Of a DNA stretch of 64,000 bases, positions 27,007-36,475 are shown piece by piece. The stretch spans positions 186,001 through 250,000 of the forward strand of contig JADJOT010000010.1 of NCBI GenBank assembly GCA_016713625.1, given 5' to 3'. The position numbers were made by a program, and so were the translations under genes. The notes below the pieces were generated by a model. The model saw only the letters and a list, made by a program, of their open reading frames with translations, had not been told where the DNA came from and did no database searches. The stretch's first letter is position 1, and every line of letters begins with the position of its first letter. Origin of the DNA: Candidatus Accumulibacter affinis (lineage in GTDB: Bacteria > Pseudomonadota > Gammaproteobacteria > Burkholderiales > Rhodocyclaceae).

Positions 27007-27345
27007 GCTCTTCTCCCAGCGGGTCTTGAAATGACAGGGCAAGCGAAACGATTCTCTGCCCGATCACCCCAGTCGTCAAGCAGGCTTTGGCGCTCGTCGC
27101 GCTCGCCGGGCTCGTTGGAACGATAGCGGGCCAGTAACCGGTGGCCACGGAGCAACGCAGCGTGCCGGTTCAAAAAACCTTTTTCCTGGTAGGGTTGCGC
27201 CTGACGTGCAGCTGGGTGCACACTGAAGCCGTCGCGTGCAACTGAGGTGGGAGGCAACTGGTTGGCATGCGCACGAACGGGACCAGGCGAGCGCTGCGCA
27301 GGCACTTTTCCGTATGACATTTTTGAAGATGGAGGGGACATCAGC
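27007..27345. other. Divergent intergenic region, CBS copy 1 / GntP copy 1
   Basis: A 339-base gap between the CBS start and the permease start. It is recognisably related to 31414-31756 but clearly diverged. It should contain both promoters; none could be assigned. A GGAGGGG ribosome site precedes the permease ATG. Confidence 0.5.
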
Positions 27346-28743
27346 ATGGATTTCTTGATCGTTCTGGGAGCCTTGTGCTTCCTGATGTTTGTCGCCTACC
27401 GCGGTTACAGTGTCATCCTGTTTGCGCCGGTGGCGGCGATGGGCGCGGTGCTGCTCACCGACCCGGGAATGGTCGCGCCAATGTTTACCGGCCTGTTCAT
27501 GGACAAGATGGTCGGCTTTGTGAAGAACTATTTTCCGGTATTCCTGCTCGGTGCCGTTTTCGGCAAGGTGATCGAATTGTCCGGGTTCTCGAAGGCGATC
27601 GTCGCTTCGGTGATCAATCTGCTGGGTCCGCAAAGGGCCATGCTTTCGATTGTCCTGGTCTGCGCCATTCTCACCTACGGCGGCGTTTCACTGTTCGTGG
27701 TGGTTTTCGCCGTTTATCCGTTTGCCGCCGAGATGTTCAAGGCGAGCCGCATTCCCAAGCGCCTGATTCCGGGAACCATCGCCCTCGGTGCCTTTACCAT
27801 CACCATGGATGCCCTGCCGGGAACACCGCAGATTCAGAACATCATCCCGACCACCTTTTTCAAGACCACGACCTGGGCGGCACCCTGGCTGGGCGTCATC
27901 GGCGCCGTGTTCATCATGGTCTGCGGCCTGACCTATCTCGAATGGATGCGCCGCCGCGCGCTGGCGGCGAACGAAGGCTATGGCACCAATCTGGTTAATG
28001 AGCCGGCGGCTTTCGAACACGAGAAGCTGGCCAACCCGTGGATCGCGATCCTGCCGCTGGTCATGGTCGGGGTGATGAACAAGGTGTTCACTAATGTCAT
28101 TCCGGACCTCTACGGCAAGGAAGTCTCCTTCATTCCGGCCGTCATCGGCACCGTCAAACCGGTGGTGCAGAACATTTCCGGTATTGCCGCGATCTGGGCG
28201 GTGGAAGGGGCCCTGCTGGTCGGCATCCTGACGGTCTTCGTTTTTGCCGGCAAGACGGTGCTCGGGCAGTTTGCCGAAGGCTCCAAGGCGGCCGTTTCCG
28301 GCGCTCTGCTGGCGGCGATCAATACCGCATCGGAGTATGGTTTTGGCGCCGTCATCGCGGCCCTGCCGGGGTTCCTGGTGATTGCCAACGCCCTCGGTGC
28401 AATTCCCAACCCGCTGATCAACGAGGCGATCACGGTCACGGCGCTGGCCGGCATCACCGGTTCGGCTTCGGGTGGCATGAGTATCGCTCTGGCGGCGATG
28501 TCGGAAACCTTCATCGCCAACGCGCACGCTGCCGGCATTCCACTCGAGGTTTTTCACCGCGTCGCGTCGATGGCTTCCGGCGGCATGGATACCCTGCCGC
28601 ACAACGGTGCCGTGATCACGCTGCTGGCGGTGACCGGTCTGACGCACAAACAGTCCTACAAGGACATTTTTGCGATTACCATCATCAAGACGCTGGCGGT
28701 GTTCGTCATCATCGGCGTGTACTACGCGACCGGCATTGTCTGA
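27346..28743 (+). CDS. GntP-family permease (organic acid:H+ symporter), copy 1
   Basis: Inner-membrane carrier of 465 residues, starting MDFLIVLGALCFLMFVAYRG, with about 12 hydrophobic segments. GntP members take up gluconate or other small acids. Next to a CoA transferase, a short-chain acid or hydroxy acid is a better guess here than gluconate. It carries the conserved PGTPQIQNIIPT and GITGSASGGMSIAL stretches. It is nearly identical in DNA to 31757-33153, and this copy is intact. The CoA transferase follows 35 bases later. Confidence 0.9.
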   Translation: MDFLIVLGALCFLMFVAYRGYSVILFAPVAAMGAVLLTDPGMVAPMFTGLFMDKMVGFVKNYFPVFLLGAVFGKVIELSGFSKAIVASVINLLGPQRAMLSIVLVCAILTYGGVSLFVVVFAVYPFAAEMFKASRIPKRLIPGTIALGAFTITMDALPGTPQIQNIIPTTFFKTTTWAAPWLGVIGAVFIMVCGLTYLEWMRRRALAANEGYGTNLVNEPAAFEHEKLANPWIAILPLVMVGVMNKVFTNVIPDLYGKEVSFIPAVIGTVKPVVQNISGIAAIWAVEGALLVGILTVFVFAGKTVLGQFAEGSKAAVSGALLAAINTASEYGFGAVIAALPGFLVIANALGAIPNPLINEAITVTALAGITGSASGGMSIALAAMSETFIANAHAAGIPLEVFHRVASMASGGMDTLPHNGAVITLLAVTGLTHKQSYKDIFAITIIKTLAVFVIIGVYYATGIV

Positions 28744-28778
28744 GACCGCCTTTCACCGATAATTTCTGGAGACAAATC

Positions 28779-30782
28779 ATGCCACTTGCCAGTCATCCCA
28801 TGGCCTCCTCGCTGCGCGCCTCTGACACCGGAAAGGTGGTCACCGCGCGCGATGCGGTGCGGTTGATTCAGGACGGCGACACCGTTGCCACCGGCGGTTT
28901 CGTCGGCATCGGCTTCGCCGAGAACATCGCCGTCGCGCTGGAGGAGCTCTTTCTCGAAGGCGAGCGTGAGGATGCCGACGGGCTCGGCCATCCGCGCGGC
29001 CTGACCCTCGTCTACGCGGCCGGACAGGGCGACGGTAAGGAGCGGGGACTCAACCACCTCGGCCACGATGGCCTGGTCAGTCGCGTCATCGGCGGTCACT
29101 GGGGGCTGGTTCCCAAATTGCAGCAACTGGCGGTGGCCAATCGCATTCAGGCCTACAACCTGCCGCAGGGGGTGATCACCCACCTCTTTCGCGATATTGC
29201 CGCGGCCAAACCGGGAACGATTACCCGCGTTGGCCTGGGTACCTTCGTCGACCCGCGTTTTGGCGGCGGCAAGCTGAACGCGATGACCACCGACGATCTG
29301 GTGCGAGTGATGGAGATCGACGGCGAGGAGTACCTGTTCTACAAGGCCCTGCCGATCAACGTCGGGATCATCCGCGGCACCACCGCTGACCCGGATGGCA
29401 ATGTCACCATGGAAAAGGAGGCCCTGACGCTGGAAGCACAGGCCATCGCCATGGCGGCCAGGAACTCCGGCGGCATCGTCATCGTCCAGGTCGAGCGGAT
29501 TGCCGAACGCGGCACGCTCAACCCGCGGCAGGTGAAGGTGCCGGGGGTTCTCGTCGACTGCGTGGTGGTGGCGGAGAAGCCCGAGTACCACATGCAGACC
29601 TTTGATGAGCCGTACAGCGCGGCCTACGCTGGCGAGATCCGGGTGCCGATGTCGGCGGTGCCGACGATGCCAATGAGCGAGCGCAAGATCATCTCGCGGC
29701 GGGCAGCGTTCGAGCTCAAGCCGAACGCCGTCGTCAATCTCGGCATTGGCATGCCGGAGGGAGTGGCCAGCATCGCCGCCGAGGAGAAGATCTCCGACCT
29801 GATGACGATGACCGCCGAGCCCGGCGTGATCGGCGGCATTCCCGCCGGAGGCCTGAGTTTCGGGGCAGCGATCAATGCCCAGGCGATCATCGATCAACCC
29901 AGCCAGTTCGATTTCTACGACGGCGGTGGCCTCGATCTGGCTTTTCTTGGGCTGGCGCAAGCTGACCGGCAGGGTAATCTCAACGTCTCGAAGTTCGGTC
30001 CGCGCCTGGCGGGTGCCGGTGGATTCATCAACATCTCGCAGAATGCCAAGAAGGTGGTCTTTGTCGGCACCTTCACCGCCGGCAAGCTGGAGATCGCGCT
30101 CGCCGACGGCCAGCTGCGCATCGTCGAGGATGGCAAGGCGAGGAAGTTCGTTGAAGAAGTCGAGCACCGCACCTTCAGCGGCCCGGAAGCGCAGAAGCGC
30201 GGGATGACGGTGCTGTACATCACTGAACGCTGCGTCTTCAGGTTGTGCGCCGAGGGACTCGAGTTGATCGAGATCGCTCCCGGGATCGATCTGCAGAAGG
30301 ACATCCTCGACAAGATGGATTTCATGCCGGTGATGCACGCGGCGCCGGCGCTGATGGATAGTCGCATCTTCCGCGAAGAGCCGATGAAATTGCGCGCCGA
30401 GATGCTGGAAATCCCGCTCGCCGATCGCCTCTGGTACGAGGCCGGGAAGAATGTTCTCTTCCTCAACTTCGAAGGCTTGAGCATCCGCAGCCAGGGAGAC
30501 ATCGAGCGGGTTCGCCAGGCGGTGGTCGAGAAGCTGGCACCGCTCGGGCACCGCGTCGACGCGATCGTCAATTACGACCGTTTTTCGATCCTGCCCGAGC
30601 TGGTTGATGATTACATCGACATGGTCAAGGTACTGATGGAAACCTGCTACCACAATGTGACGCGCTTCACCTCCAACACCTTTCTGCGTGCCAAGCTGGG
30701 CGAAGCGCTGGCGAAGCGGAAGATTCCCCCGCGCAGCTTCGAAACGGCGGCCGAGGCCGAGGCAAACCTCAAACGCGGCTGA
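28779..30782 (+). CDS. Acyl-CoA:acetate/3-ketoacid CoA transferase with C-terminal extension
   Basis: Transfers CoA between carboxylic acids and so activates the acid imported by the GntP permease. The alpha and beta halves are fused as in propionate CoA transferase/YdiF. The N-terminal domain has DTVATGGFVGIGFAENIAVA, and the second contains AVVNLGIGMPEGVA and the catalytic Glu in TAEPGVIGGIPAGG. At 667 residues it is about 140 longer than Pct. The extra C-terminal part (from about residue 530) has its own folded character (AGKNVLFLNFEGLSIRSQGD) and an RFSILPELVDDY segment. The physiological acid is not determined. Confidence 0.88.
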   Translation: MPLASHPMASSLRASDTGKVVTARDAVRLIQDGDTVATGGFVGIGFAENIAVALEELFLEGEREDADGLGHPRGLTLVYAAGQGDGKERGLNHLGHDGLVSRVIGGHWGLVPKLQQLAVANRIQAYNLPQGVITHLFRDIAAAKPGTITRVGLGTFVDPRFGGGKLNAMTTDDLVRVMEIDGEEYLFYKALPINVGIIRGTTADPDGNVTMEKEALTLEAQAIAMAARNSGGIVIVQVERIAERGTLNPRQVKVPGVLVDCVVVAEKPEYHMQTFDEPYSAAYAGEIRVPMSAVPTMPMSERKIISRRAAFELKPNAVVNLGIGMPEGVASIAAEEKISDLMTMTAEPGVIGGIPAGGLSFGAAINAQAIIDQPSQFDFYDGGGLDLAFLGLAQADRQGNLNVSKFGPRLAGAGGFINISQNAKKVVFVGTFTAGKLEIALADGQLRIVEDGKARKFVEEVEHRTFSGPEAQKRGMTVLYITERCVFRLCAEGLELIEIAPGIDLQKDILDKMDFMPVMHAAPALMDSRIFREEPMKLRAEMLEIPLADRLWYEAGKNVLFLNFEGLSIRSQGDIERVRQAVVEKLAPLGHRVDAIVNYDRFSILPELVDDYIDMVKVLMETCYHNVTRFTSNTFLRAKLGEALAKRKIPPRSFETAAEAEANLKRG

Positions 30783-30927
30783 TGCGACGTTGCGCATGCG
30801 GAAGCGCTGGTCAGCTCAGGTGGCTGGCAGCGCCTTCCGCGTCTGCGTCATGGAAGCCACTGCCAGATTTGCCCGTTCCCTGGCAGGGTAATCGGAACAC
30901 CTCGCAGGCGCTGCCGCCCTTGTCGGT

Positions 30928-31413
30928 TCAGGCGGTCGACTGGAGCATCGTCATGCGCTCACGTTCGAGCGCCATGATCACCCGCTCGTGGTGAGTGACG
31001 AGTTCGGCGAGCAGGTCGCGGATGGAGATCACCCCCACGACCTTGCCGCTTTCGACGACGGGCAGATGACGGATGGCGTGCTGGTCCAGCAGTCGCATGC
31101 AGTCGCCGAAGCGGTCGCCCGGGCTAACGGTGACCACTTCCCGGGTCATGAGATCGCCAACCAGGGTGTCGTGGGATGCTCGGCCGGCGAGGACCACCTT
31201 GCGGGCGTAATCCCGCTCCGAGAGCACGCCCAGCAGTTTGCCGTCATCAAGGACCACGAGAAAGCCGATGTGCTTTTCGGCCATCGATTGTAGCGCCGAG
31301 AGTACCGTGTCGGTCGGGCCAACGGCATGCACGCCACCGCCCCTGTCTGCCAGGATCTCCTTGAGGGTGCGATAGGGCAGGAGTTGTTCAGGGGTCTTCA
31401 GCGGGTTGTCCAT
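30928..31413 (-). CDS. Two-CBS-domain protein, copy 2 (intact)
   Basis: 161 residues, beginning MDNPLKTPEQLLPYRTLKEI with a GGGAG ribosome site. The two CBS motifs include MAEKHIGFLVVLDDGKLLGV and HAIRHLPVVESGKVVGVISI. The C-terminal tail is helical and Met/Glu-rich. Roughly 85% identical to copy 1 by eye. It likely senses adenylate energy state; its partner is unknown, but the conserved position next to the GntP permease in both duplicates hints at that. Confidence 0.88.
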   Translation of the reverse strand: MDNPLKTPEQLLPYRTLKEILADRGGGVHAVGPTDTVLSALQSMAEKHIGFLVVLDDGKLLGVLSERDYARKVVLAGRASHDTLVGDLMTREVVTVSPGDRFGDCMRLLDQHAIRHLPVVESGKVVGVISIRDLLAELVTHHERVIMALERERMTMLQSTA

Positions 31414-31756
31414 GGTCTTCTCCCAGGGTGTTTGAAATGGCAGGGCAAGCGATCCGATTCTCTGCCCGATCGCAGCCGTCGTCAAGCAGGCGTTGGCGCA
31501 TGTCGAGCTCGTCAGAGCCAGCTGCCAGCCTCATTTTGGGCGGACGGCTGGCGATCGTGCCGCAGCGCAGCGCGCCTGTCGGAAAAACCTTTCTGGCGAC
31601 AGGGTTGCGCCCGACGTGCGGCTGGGCGCAGACTGATGCCGCAGTGCGCGGCTGGAGTGGGGAAAAAATGTCGTCGCAGGCGCAGGAACAAGAGTAGGCA
31701 AGCGGTGCCCAGGCACTTTTCAGCCGAACATTTCTGAGGATGGAGGAGAAAAAAGC
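31414..31756. other. Divergent intergenic region, CBS copy 2 / GntP copy 2
   Basis: A 343-base gap, partly alignable with 27007-27345 but diverged. A GGAGGAG ribosome site precedes the permease start. No gene or clear promoter seen. Confidence 0.5.
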
Positions 31757-33153
31757 ATGGATTTCTTGATCGTTCTGGGAGCCTTGTGCTTCCTGATGTT
31801 TGTCGCCTACCGCGGTTACAGTGTCATCCTGTTTGCGCCGGTGGCGGCGATGGGCGCGGTGCTGCTCACCGACCCGGGAATGGTCGCGCCGATGTTTACC
31901 GGCTTGTTCATGGACAAGATGGTTGGTTTTGTGAAGAACTATTTCCCGGTATTCCTGCTCGGTGCCGTTTTCGGCAAGGTGATCGAATTGTCCGGGTTCT
32001 CGAAGGCGATCGTCGCTTCGGTGATCAATCTGCTGGGTCCGCAAAGGGCCATGCTTTCGATTGTCCTGGTCTGCGCCATTCTCACCTACGGCGGCGTTTC
32101 ACTGTTCGTGGTGGTTTTCGCCGTTTATCCGTTTGCCGCCGAGATGTTCAAGGCGAGCCGCATTCCCAAGCGCCTGATTCCGGGAACCATCGCCCTCGGT
32201 GCCTTTACCATCACCATGGATGCCCTGCCGGGAACACCGCAGATTCAGAACATCATCCCGACCACCTTTTCAAGACCACGACCTGGGCGGCACCCTGGCT
32301 GGGCGTCATCGGCGCCGTGTTCATCATGGTCTGCGGCCTGACCTATCTCGAATGGATGCGCCGCCGCGCGCTGGCGGCGAACGAAGGCTATGGCACCAAT
32401 CTGGTTAATGAGCCGGCGGCTTTCGAACACGAGAAGCTGGCCAACCCGTGGATCGCGATCCTGCCGCTGGTCATGGTCGGGGTGATGAACAAGGTGTTCA
32501 CCAACGTCATTCCGGACCTCTACGGCAAGGAAGTCTCCTTCATTCCGGCAGTCATCGGCACCGTCAAACCGGTGGTGCAGAACATTTCCGGTATTGCCGC
32601 GATCTGGGCGGTGGAAGGTGCCCTGCTGGTCGGCATCCTGACGGTCTTCGTTTTTGCCGGCAAGACGGTGCTCGGGCAGTTTGCCGAAGGCTCCAAGGCG
32701 GCCGTTTCCGGCGCTCTGCTGGCGGCGATCAATACCGCATCGGAGTATGGTTTTGGCGCCGTCATCGCGGCCCTGCCGGGGTTTCTGGTGATTGCCAACG
32801 CCCTCGGTGCAATTCCCAACCCGCTGATCAACGAGGCGATCACGGTCACGGCACTGGCCGGCATCACCGGTTCGGCTTCGGGTGGCATGAGTATCGCTCT
32901 GGCGGCCATGTCGGAAACCTTCATCGCCAACGCGCACGCTGCCGGCATTCCGCTCGAGGTCTTTCACCGCGTCGCGTCGATGGCTTCCGGCGGCATGGAT
33001 ACGCTGCCGCACAACGGTGCCGTGATCACGCTGCTGGCGGTGACCGGTCTGACGCACAAACAGTCCTACAAGGACATTTTTGCGATCACCATCATCAAGA
33101 CGCTGGCGGTGTTCGTGATCATCGGCGTGTACTACGCGACCGGCATTGTCTGA
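31757..33153 (+). pseudogene. GntP-family permease, copy 2 (one-base frameshift)
   Basis: Nearly identical to copy 1. At 32267-32270 it has four T where copy 1 has five, shifting the frame after QIQNIIPTTF. The rest is fully open in the new frame to 33153. This is either a real inactivation or a homopolymer sequencing error. High identity, against diverged flanks, suggests recent gene conversion between copies. Confidence 0.85.
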
Positions 33154-33187
33154 GCCAGGCATTCGCTAATCGTTGTTGGAGACCAGC

Positions 33188-33316
33188 ATGCTGCCGCACG
33201 GGGGGATCACCCACCTGTTTCGCGATTTGCGCGCCAGGTTGGGTGAAGCCCTGGCGAAGCGGAAGATCGCTGCGCGCAGTTTCGCCATGGTGGCCGAGGC
33301 GAATCGTAAACCCTGA
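33188..33316 (+). pseudogene. Remnant of a second CoA transferase (42-codon mini ORF)
   Basis: The ORF starts MLPHGGITHLFRD, matching residues about 127-139 of the CoA transferase (LPQGVITHLFRD). It jumps directly to RLGEALAKRKIAARSF, matching residues about 642-657, and ends NRKP. An internal deletion of about 500 codons kept the reading frame. It lies at the position expected for the CoA transferase of the second duplicate. Confidence 0.8.
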
Positions 33317-33329
33317 TCCGGAGCGTGCA

Positions 33330-34409
33330 GTGCCGCAACTGGACAATCCGCGACTGACCCGGAACAACTTTGACCTGTTGCGGCTGCTGTTTGCTGGAAG
33401 CGTTTGTCTGGTTCATTCGTACGACCTTTCCGGCTTGCCGCAACTGGCGTTCCTTGGCCGTATCCTTTCTCCGGCGGTCGCGGTGAAGAGTTTTTTTGTG
33501 GTCAGCGGTTTCCTGATCTTCATGAGTTATGAAAGGTCGTCGTCGCTTGCCACTTACGCCCGCAAGCGGATGCGGCGAATCTACCCGGCTTATTTCACGG
33601 TCGTCATGCTCTGCGCAGTGGGCCTGGTCGCAGTCAGCTCGCAAGGCGCTGCTGACTATTTCTCGCTGGCCTGGGGCAGGTACGTTCTTGCCAATCTCGT
33701 TTTCCTGAATTTTCTCCAACCTGGCCTGCCTGGTGTCTTTACCGACAACGCCATTACCGCGGTCAACGGTGCCCTGTGGACGCTGAAGATCGAGGTGATG
33801 TTTTACTTCAGTGTCCCGCTCTGGGTTTTTCTCTTGCGGCGACTTTCTCCGTTGCCGGTGCTGCTGCTCGTTTATTGCGCGTCGGTGGCCTATGCTGAAC
33901 TGCTGACAGCTGCAGCGGCGCGCACCGGTTCCGGAACCTACCTGGAACTTGCCCGGCAGCTGCCGGGGCAGCTCTCGTATTTCATGGCGGGCGCCTTCTT
34001 CTATTATTTCCTGCCGATTTTTGAGCGCCGCCGTGTCTGGTTTCTAGCGGCAGCCGCTCTGACCCTGACGTTCCATATGGCTTACCCCCTGCCACTCCTG
34101 GAACCTCTGGCGCTGGCGACAGTGGTCGCCTTTTTCGCACTGTTCCTGTACGTCGGCAACTTCGCAAAGTACGGGGATTTCTCGTACGGGGTTTACATCA
34201 TTCATTTCCCGGTAATCCAGATCCTCGTAGCCACGGGCAGCTTACGCGACAGGCCCGGGCTTTTTCTGGCAGCCGTGATTCTGCTGACCGGAATTGGCGC
34301 GATGGCCATGTGGCACCTGGTTGAAAAGCGTTTCCTGTTGCGCAGCAGTCACTACCTTGCCAGCGCCGCCGCTGGCGAAGCCTCCACCGATCTCGCGCCG
34401 GTCCGCTAG
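33330..34409 (+). CDS. Acyltransferase family 3 (OafA-like) membrane protein
   Basis: Transfers acyl groups to an extracytoplasmic carbohydrate or polymer. The 359 residues have about ten hydrophobic segments and the family opening RNNFDLLRLLFAGSVCLVH with the catalytic-type His, followed by FFVVSGFLIFMSYERS and RRIYPAYF. The start is GTG 33330, 13 bases after the mini ORF stop. There is no glycosyltransferase neighbour to reveal the substrate. Confidence 0.85.
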   Translation: MPQLDNPRLTRNNFDLLRLLFAGSVCLVHSYDLSGLPQLAFLGRILSPAVAVKSFFVVSGFLIFMSYERSSSLATYARKRMRRIYPAYFTVVMLCAVGLVAVSSQGAADYFSLAWGRYVLANLVFLNFLQPGLPGVFTDNAITAVNGALWTLKIEVMFYFSVPLWVFLLRRLSPLPVLLLVYCASVAYAELLTAAAARTGSGTYLELARQLPGQLSYFMAGAFFYYFLPIFERRRVWFLAAAALTLTFHMAYPLPLLEPLALATVVAFFALFLYVGNFAKYGDFSYGVYIIHFPVIQILVATGSLRDRPGLFLAAVILLTGIGAMAMWHLVEKRFLLRSSHYLASAAAGEASTDLAPVR

Positions 34410-34531
34410 CGTTGCAGCAGGAACTGCAAGATCGGGATGTCGATCATCTGCAGGGGTTTTTGCGTTACCATGCCTGGCGAGGGGACTTGTCTCCTCGTTT
34501 GCTGTCCGATAACTTGACCAGGAGACTTTCG

Positions 34532-34975
34532 ATGCTACGTAGATTAGCTGTGTATTCAACACTCGCTTTTTTCGGATCAGTCGGTGCCGCTGCGGCAGCG
34601 GAATATGGCACGTCAGCTGAGGCGAAAGCCATGCTTGACAAGGCCGTGGTGGCCGTCAAGGCTGACAAGGCCAAGGCGCTGGTGATGTTCACCAAGGGCG
34701 AAGGTGGTTTCAAGGATCGTGATTTGTATCCCTATTGCGGCGGTCCGGATGGGAACTTCACCGCGCATCCGACCCTTGTCGGCAAGAGTCTGAAGGACCT
34801 CAAGGACAAGGCCGGCAAGCCTTTGGGTGAAGAAGTCTACGCTGCCGCCAAGGACGGGTCGATTGCCGAGGTGGTGTACATGTGGCCGCGTCCTGGTCAG
34901 ACTGACCCGGTGACCAAGGTTGCTTTTGTGACCAAGGTTGGCGACCAGGTGTGTGCGGTCGGCTACTACAAGTAG
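34532..34975 (+). CDS. Secreted single-Cache-domain protein
   Basis: 147 residues with a cleavable signal peptide (MLRRLAVYSTLAFFGSVGAA ending AAAA-EYG), behind GGAG. The mature part is a small Cache (sCache_2-like) sensor fold: AKALVMFTKGEGGFKDRDLY, then the GNFTAHPTLVGKSLKDLKD segment. As it has no membrane or signalling domain, it is probably a periplasmic ligand-binding protein. It stands alone, followed by a strong terminator. Confidence 0.85.
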   Translation: MLRRLAVYSTLAFFGSVGAAAAAEYGTSAEAKAMLDKAVVAVKADKAKALVMFTKGEGGFKDRDLYPYCGGPDGNFTAHPTLVGKSLKDLKDKAGKPLGEEVYAAAKDGSIAEVVYMWPRPGQTDPVTKVAFVTKVGDQVCAVGYYK

Positions 34976-35028
34976 TCAGCCGGTAAGAGAGAGGACCTCG
35001 CGGTTTCGCCGCGCCGCCCCAAAGAAGA

Positions 35029-35051
35029 CCCCGCACCTGCGGGGTTTTTTT
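35029..35051 (+). terminator. Rho-independent terminator after the Cache gene
   Basis: Stem CCCCGC / GCGGGG with an ACCT loop, directly followed by seven T. It lies 54 bases after the stop. Confidence 0.88.
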
Positions 35052-35081
35052 CGGGGCTTCAGCTCTTGATCAGCGGCTGGC

Positions 35082-36143
35082 TCAGTACACTTCCGGAATG
35101 AAGGTCTGGTCGGAGATCGGCGGGCGTACATAGCCGCCCTCATCCTGACGGGGCGGCAGGATGATCGGCTGCGGCGTCAGATCTTCGTAGTCGATCATGT
35201 TGAGCAGATGCGTAATGACGTTCAGGCGGGCGCGCTTCTTGTCGTCGCCATCGACCACATACCAGGGTGCCTGCTTGATGTCGGTATGGGCGAACATCGC
35301 ATCCTTCGCCTTGGAGTATTCCACCCAGCGCGCACGCGATTCCAGATCCATCGGGCTGAGCTTCCAGTGCTTTTCCGGATGAAAGATGCGCTTCTGGAAA
35401 CGGCGTTCCTGCTCCTCGTTGCTGACCGAGAACCAGTACTTGATCAGGATGACGCCGCTGCGAACGAGCATGCGCTCGAATTCGGGGCAAGCGCGCAGAA
35501 ACTCACGGTACTCGTCTTCGCTACAAAAGCCCATCACCCGTTCGACACCCGCGCGGTTGTACCAGCTGCGATCGAAGAGCACCATCTCGCCGCCGGCGGG
35601 CAGGTGCTGAACGTAGCGCTGGAAATACCATTGCGTCTGTTCGCGGTCGGTCGGCGCGGGCAGCGCGGCAACCCGGGTGACGCGCGGACTGAGGCTCTCG
35701 GTGATGCGCTTGATGGTGCCGCCCTTGCCGGCCGCGTCGCGCCCTTCGAAAACAACGACCACTTTCAGCTTCTTGAACTTGATCCACTCCTGTAGCTTGA
35801 CGAGTTCGATCTGCATCTTGGACAGGGCATCTTCGTAATCCTTGTTCTTCAGCGTTGGCTTGCGGGCGCCACGCACGTGCGCGTTCAGGTTCACCGTGGC
35901 TGGGGTGGCCGCCGCCCTGGTTTCGGCCTTTTTCCCTTTCGCTGCTTTTTCGGTTTTGCCCTTTTCCGGCTTCGCATCTGTTTTCTGCTCGGCGTTCTTT
36001 GCGTCTGCCTTTGCAGACGCCCTGGATTCTTGCTTGCTTGCGCTGGCGCCTGGCGCTGCGGCGTGCTCCTCAGTCACCTGTTCGGCTTGGGCTTGATCGC
36101 CTTCCGGTACGGTTGCTTCTTGCGCGGCTTTGACTTCACTCAT
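35082..36143 (-). CDS. ppk2: Polyphosphate kinase 2 (PPK2 family)
   Basis: Transfers phosphate between polyphosphate and nucleotides. The core has Walker A EGRDAAGKGGTIKRI, then RYVQHLPAGGEMVLFDRSWYNR and GVERVMGFC, typical of one-domain PPK2. The ATG at 36143 has a strong AGGAGG. Residues 1-105 are an unusual low-complexity extension rich in Ala, Lys and Glu (KGKTEKAAKGKKAET) that other PPK2 enzymes mostly lack; it could bind polyphosphate or be disordered. Polyphosphate turnover fits an Accumulibacter-like host. Direction of catalysis (ATP or GTP formation) not deducible. Confidence 0.93.
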   Translation of the reverse strand: MSEVKAAQEATVPEGDQAQAEQVTEEHAAAPGASASKQESRASAKADAKNAEQKTDAKPEKGKTEKAAKGKKAETRAAATPATVNLNAHVRGARKPTLKNKDYEDALSKMQIELVKLQEWIKFKKLKVVVVFEGRDAAGKGGTIKRITESLSPRVTRVAALPAPTDREQTQWYFQRYVQHLPAGGEMVLFDRSWYNRAGVERVMGFCSEDEYREFLRACPEFERMLVRSGVILIKYWFSVSNEEQERRFQKRIFHPEKHWKLSPMDLESRARWVEYSKAKDAMFAHTDIKQAPWYVVDGDDKKRARLNVITHLLNMIDYEDLTPQPIILPPRQDEGGYVRPPISDQTFIPEVY

Positions 36144-36475
36144 TGATGCCTCCTGGGTGTGGTGGCTGAAAACGGCCTTGAATTGTGGGCATGGCGTTCG
36201 TGCTCTCTGCACCGGAATTCTCCGGGACCGGAATTATCGTCCATTTTGTCGCAAAAAAGAACAATTCGACGCATGAAACGTGCAGACGATTGCGGCGCCG
36301 GCAAGACCCCTGGCGATTCCTGGGACTCGGGACGAGTGCTGCGAGGGAACTGTGGCGGTCGCCAGCGGAGCTGAATAGCCCGGGTGGGCCGGCACAGTAC
36401 GGGAGGGCTGCAGACGAGCATCGGGGCCGGCAGATCGGCCGCGCCGCGATGCCCTAGAGCTTGCTGCGTGTGTGC
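36144..36475. other. Intergenic region upstream of PPK2
   Basis: A 332-base gap with no ORF of family likeness. It contains two direct copies of ACCGGAATT (36211-36235 area) and should hold the ppk2 promoter, which was not identified with confidence. Confidence 0.5.

Noticed and set aside
27688..28647. Long minus-strand frames opposite both GntP permease copies
   Set aside because: Composition (runs of Arg, Asp, Gln, His) is that of an antisense frame; their conservation in both copies only reflects DNA identity of the permeases.
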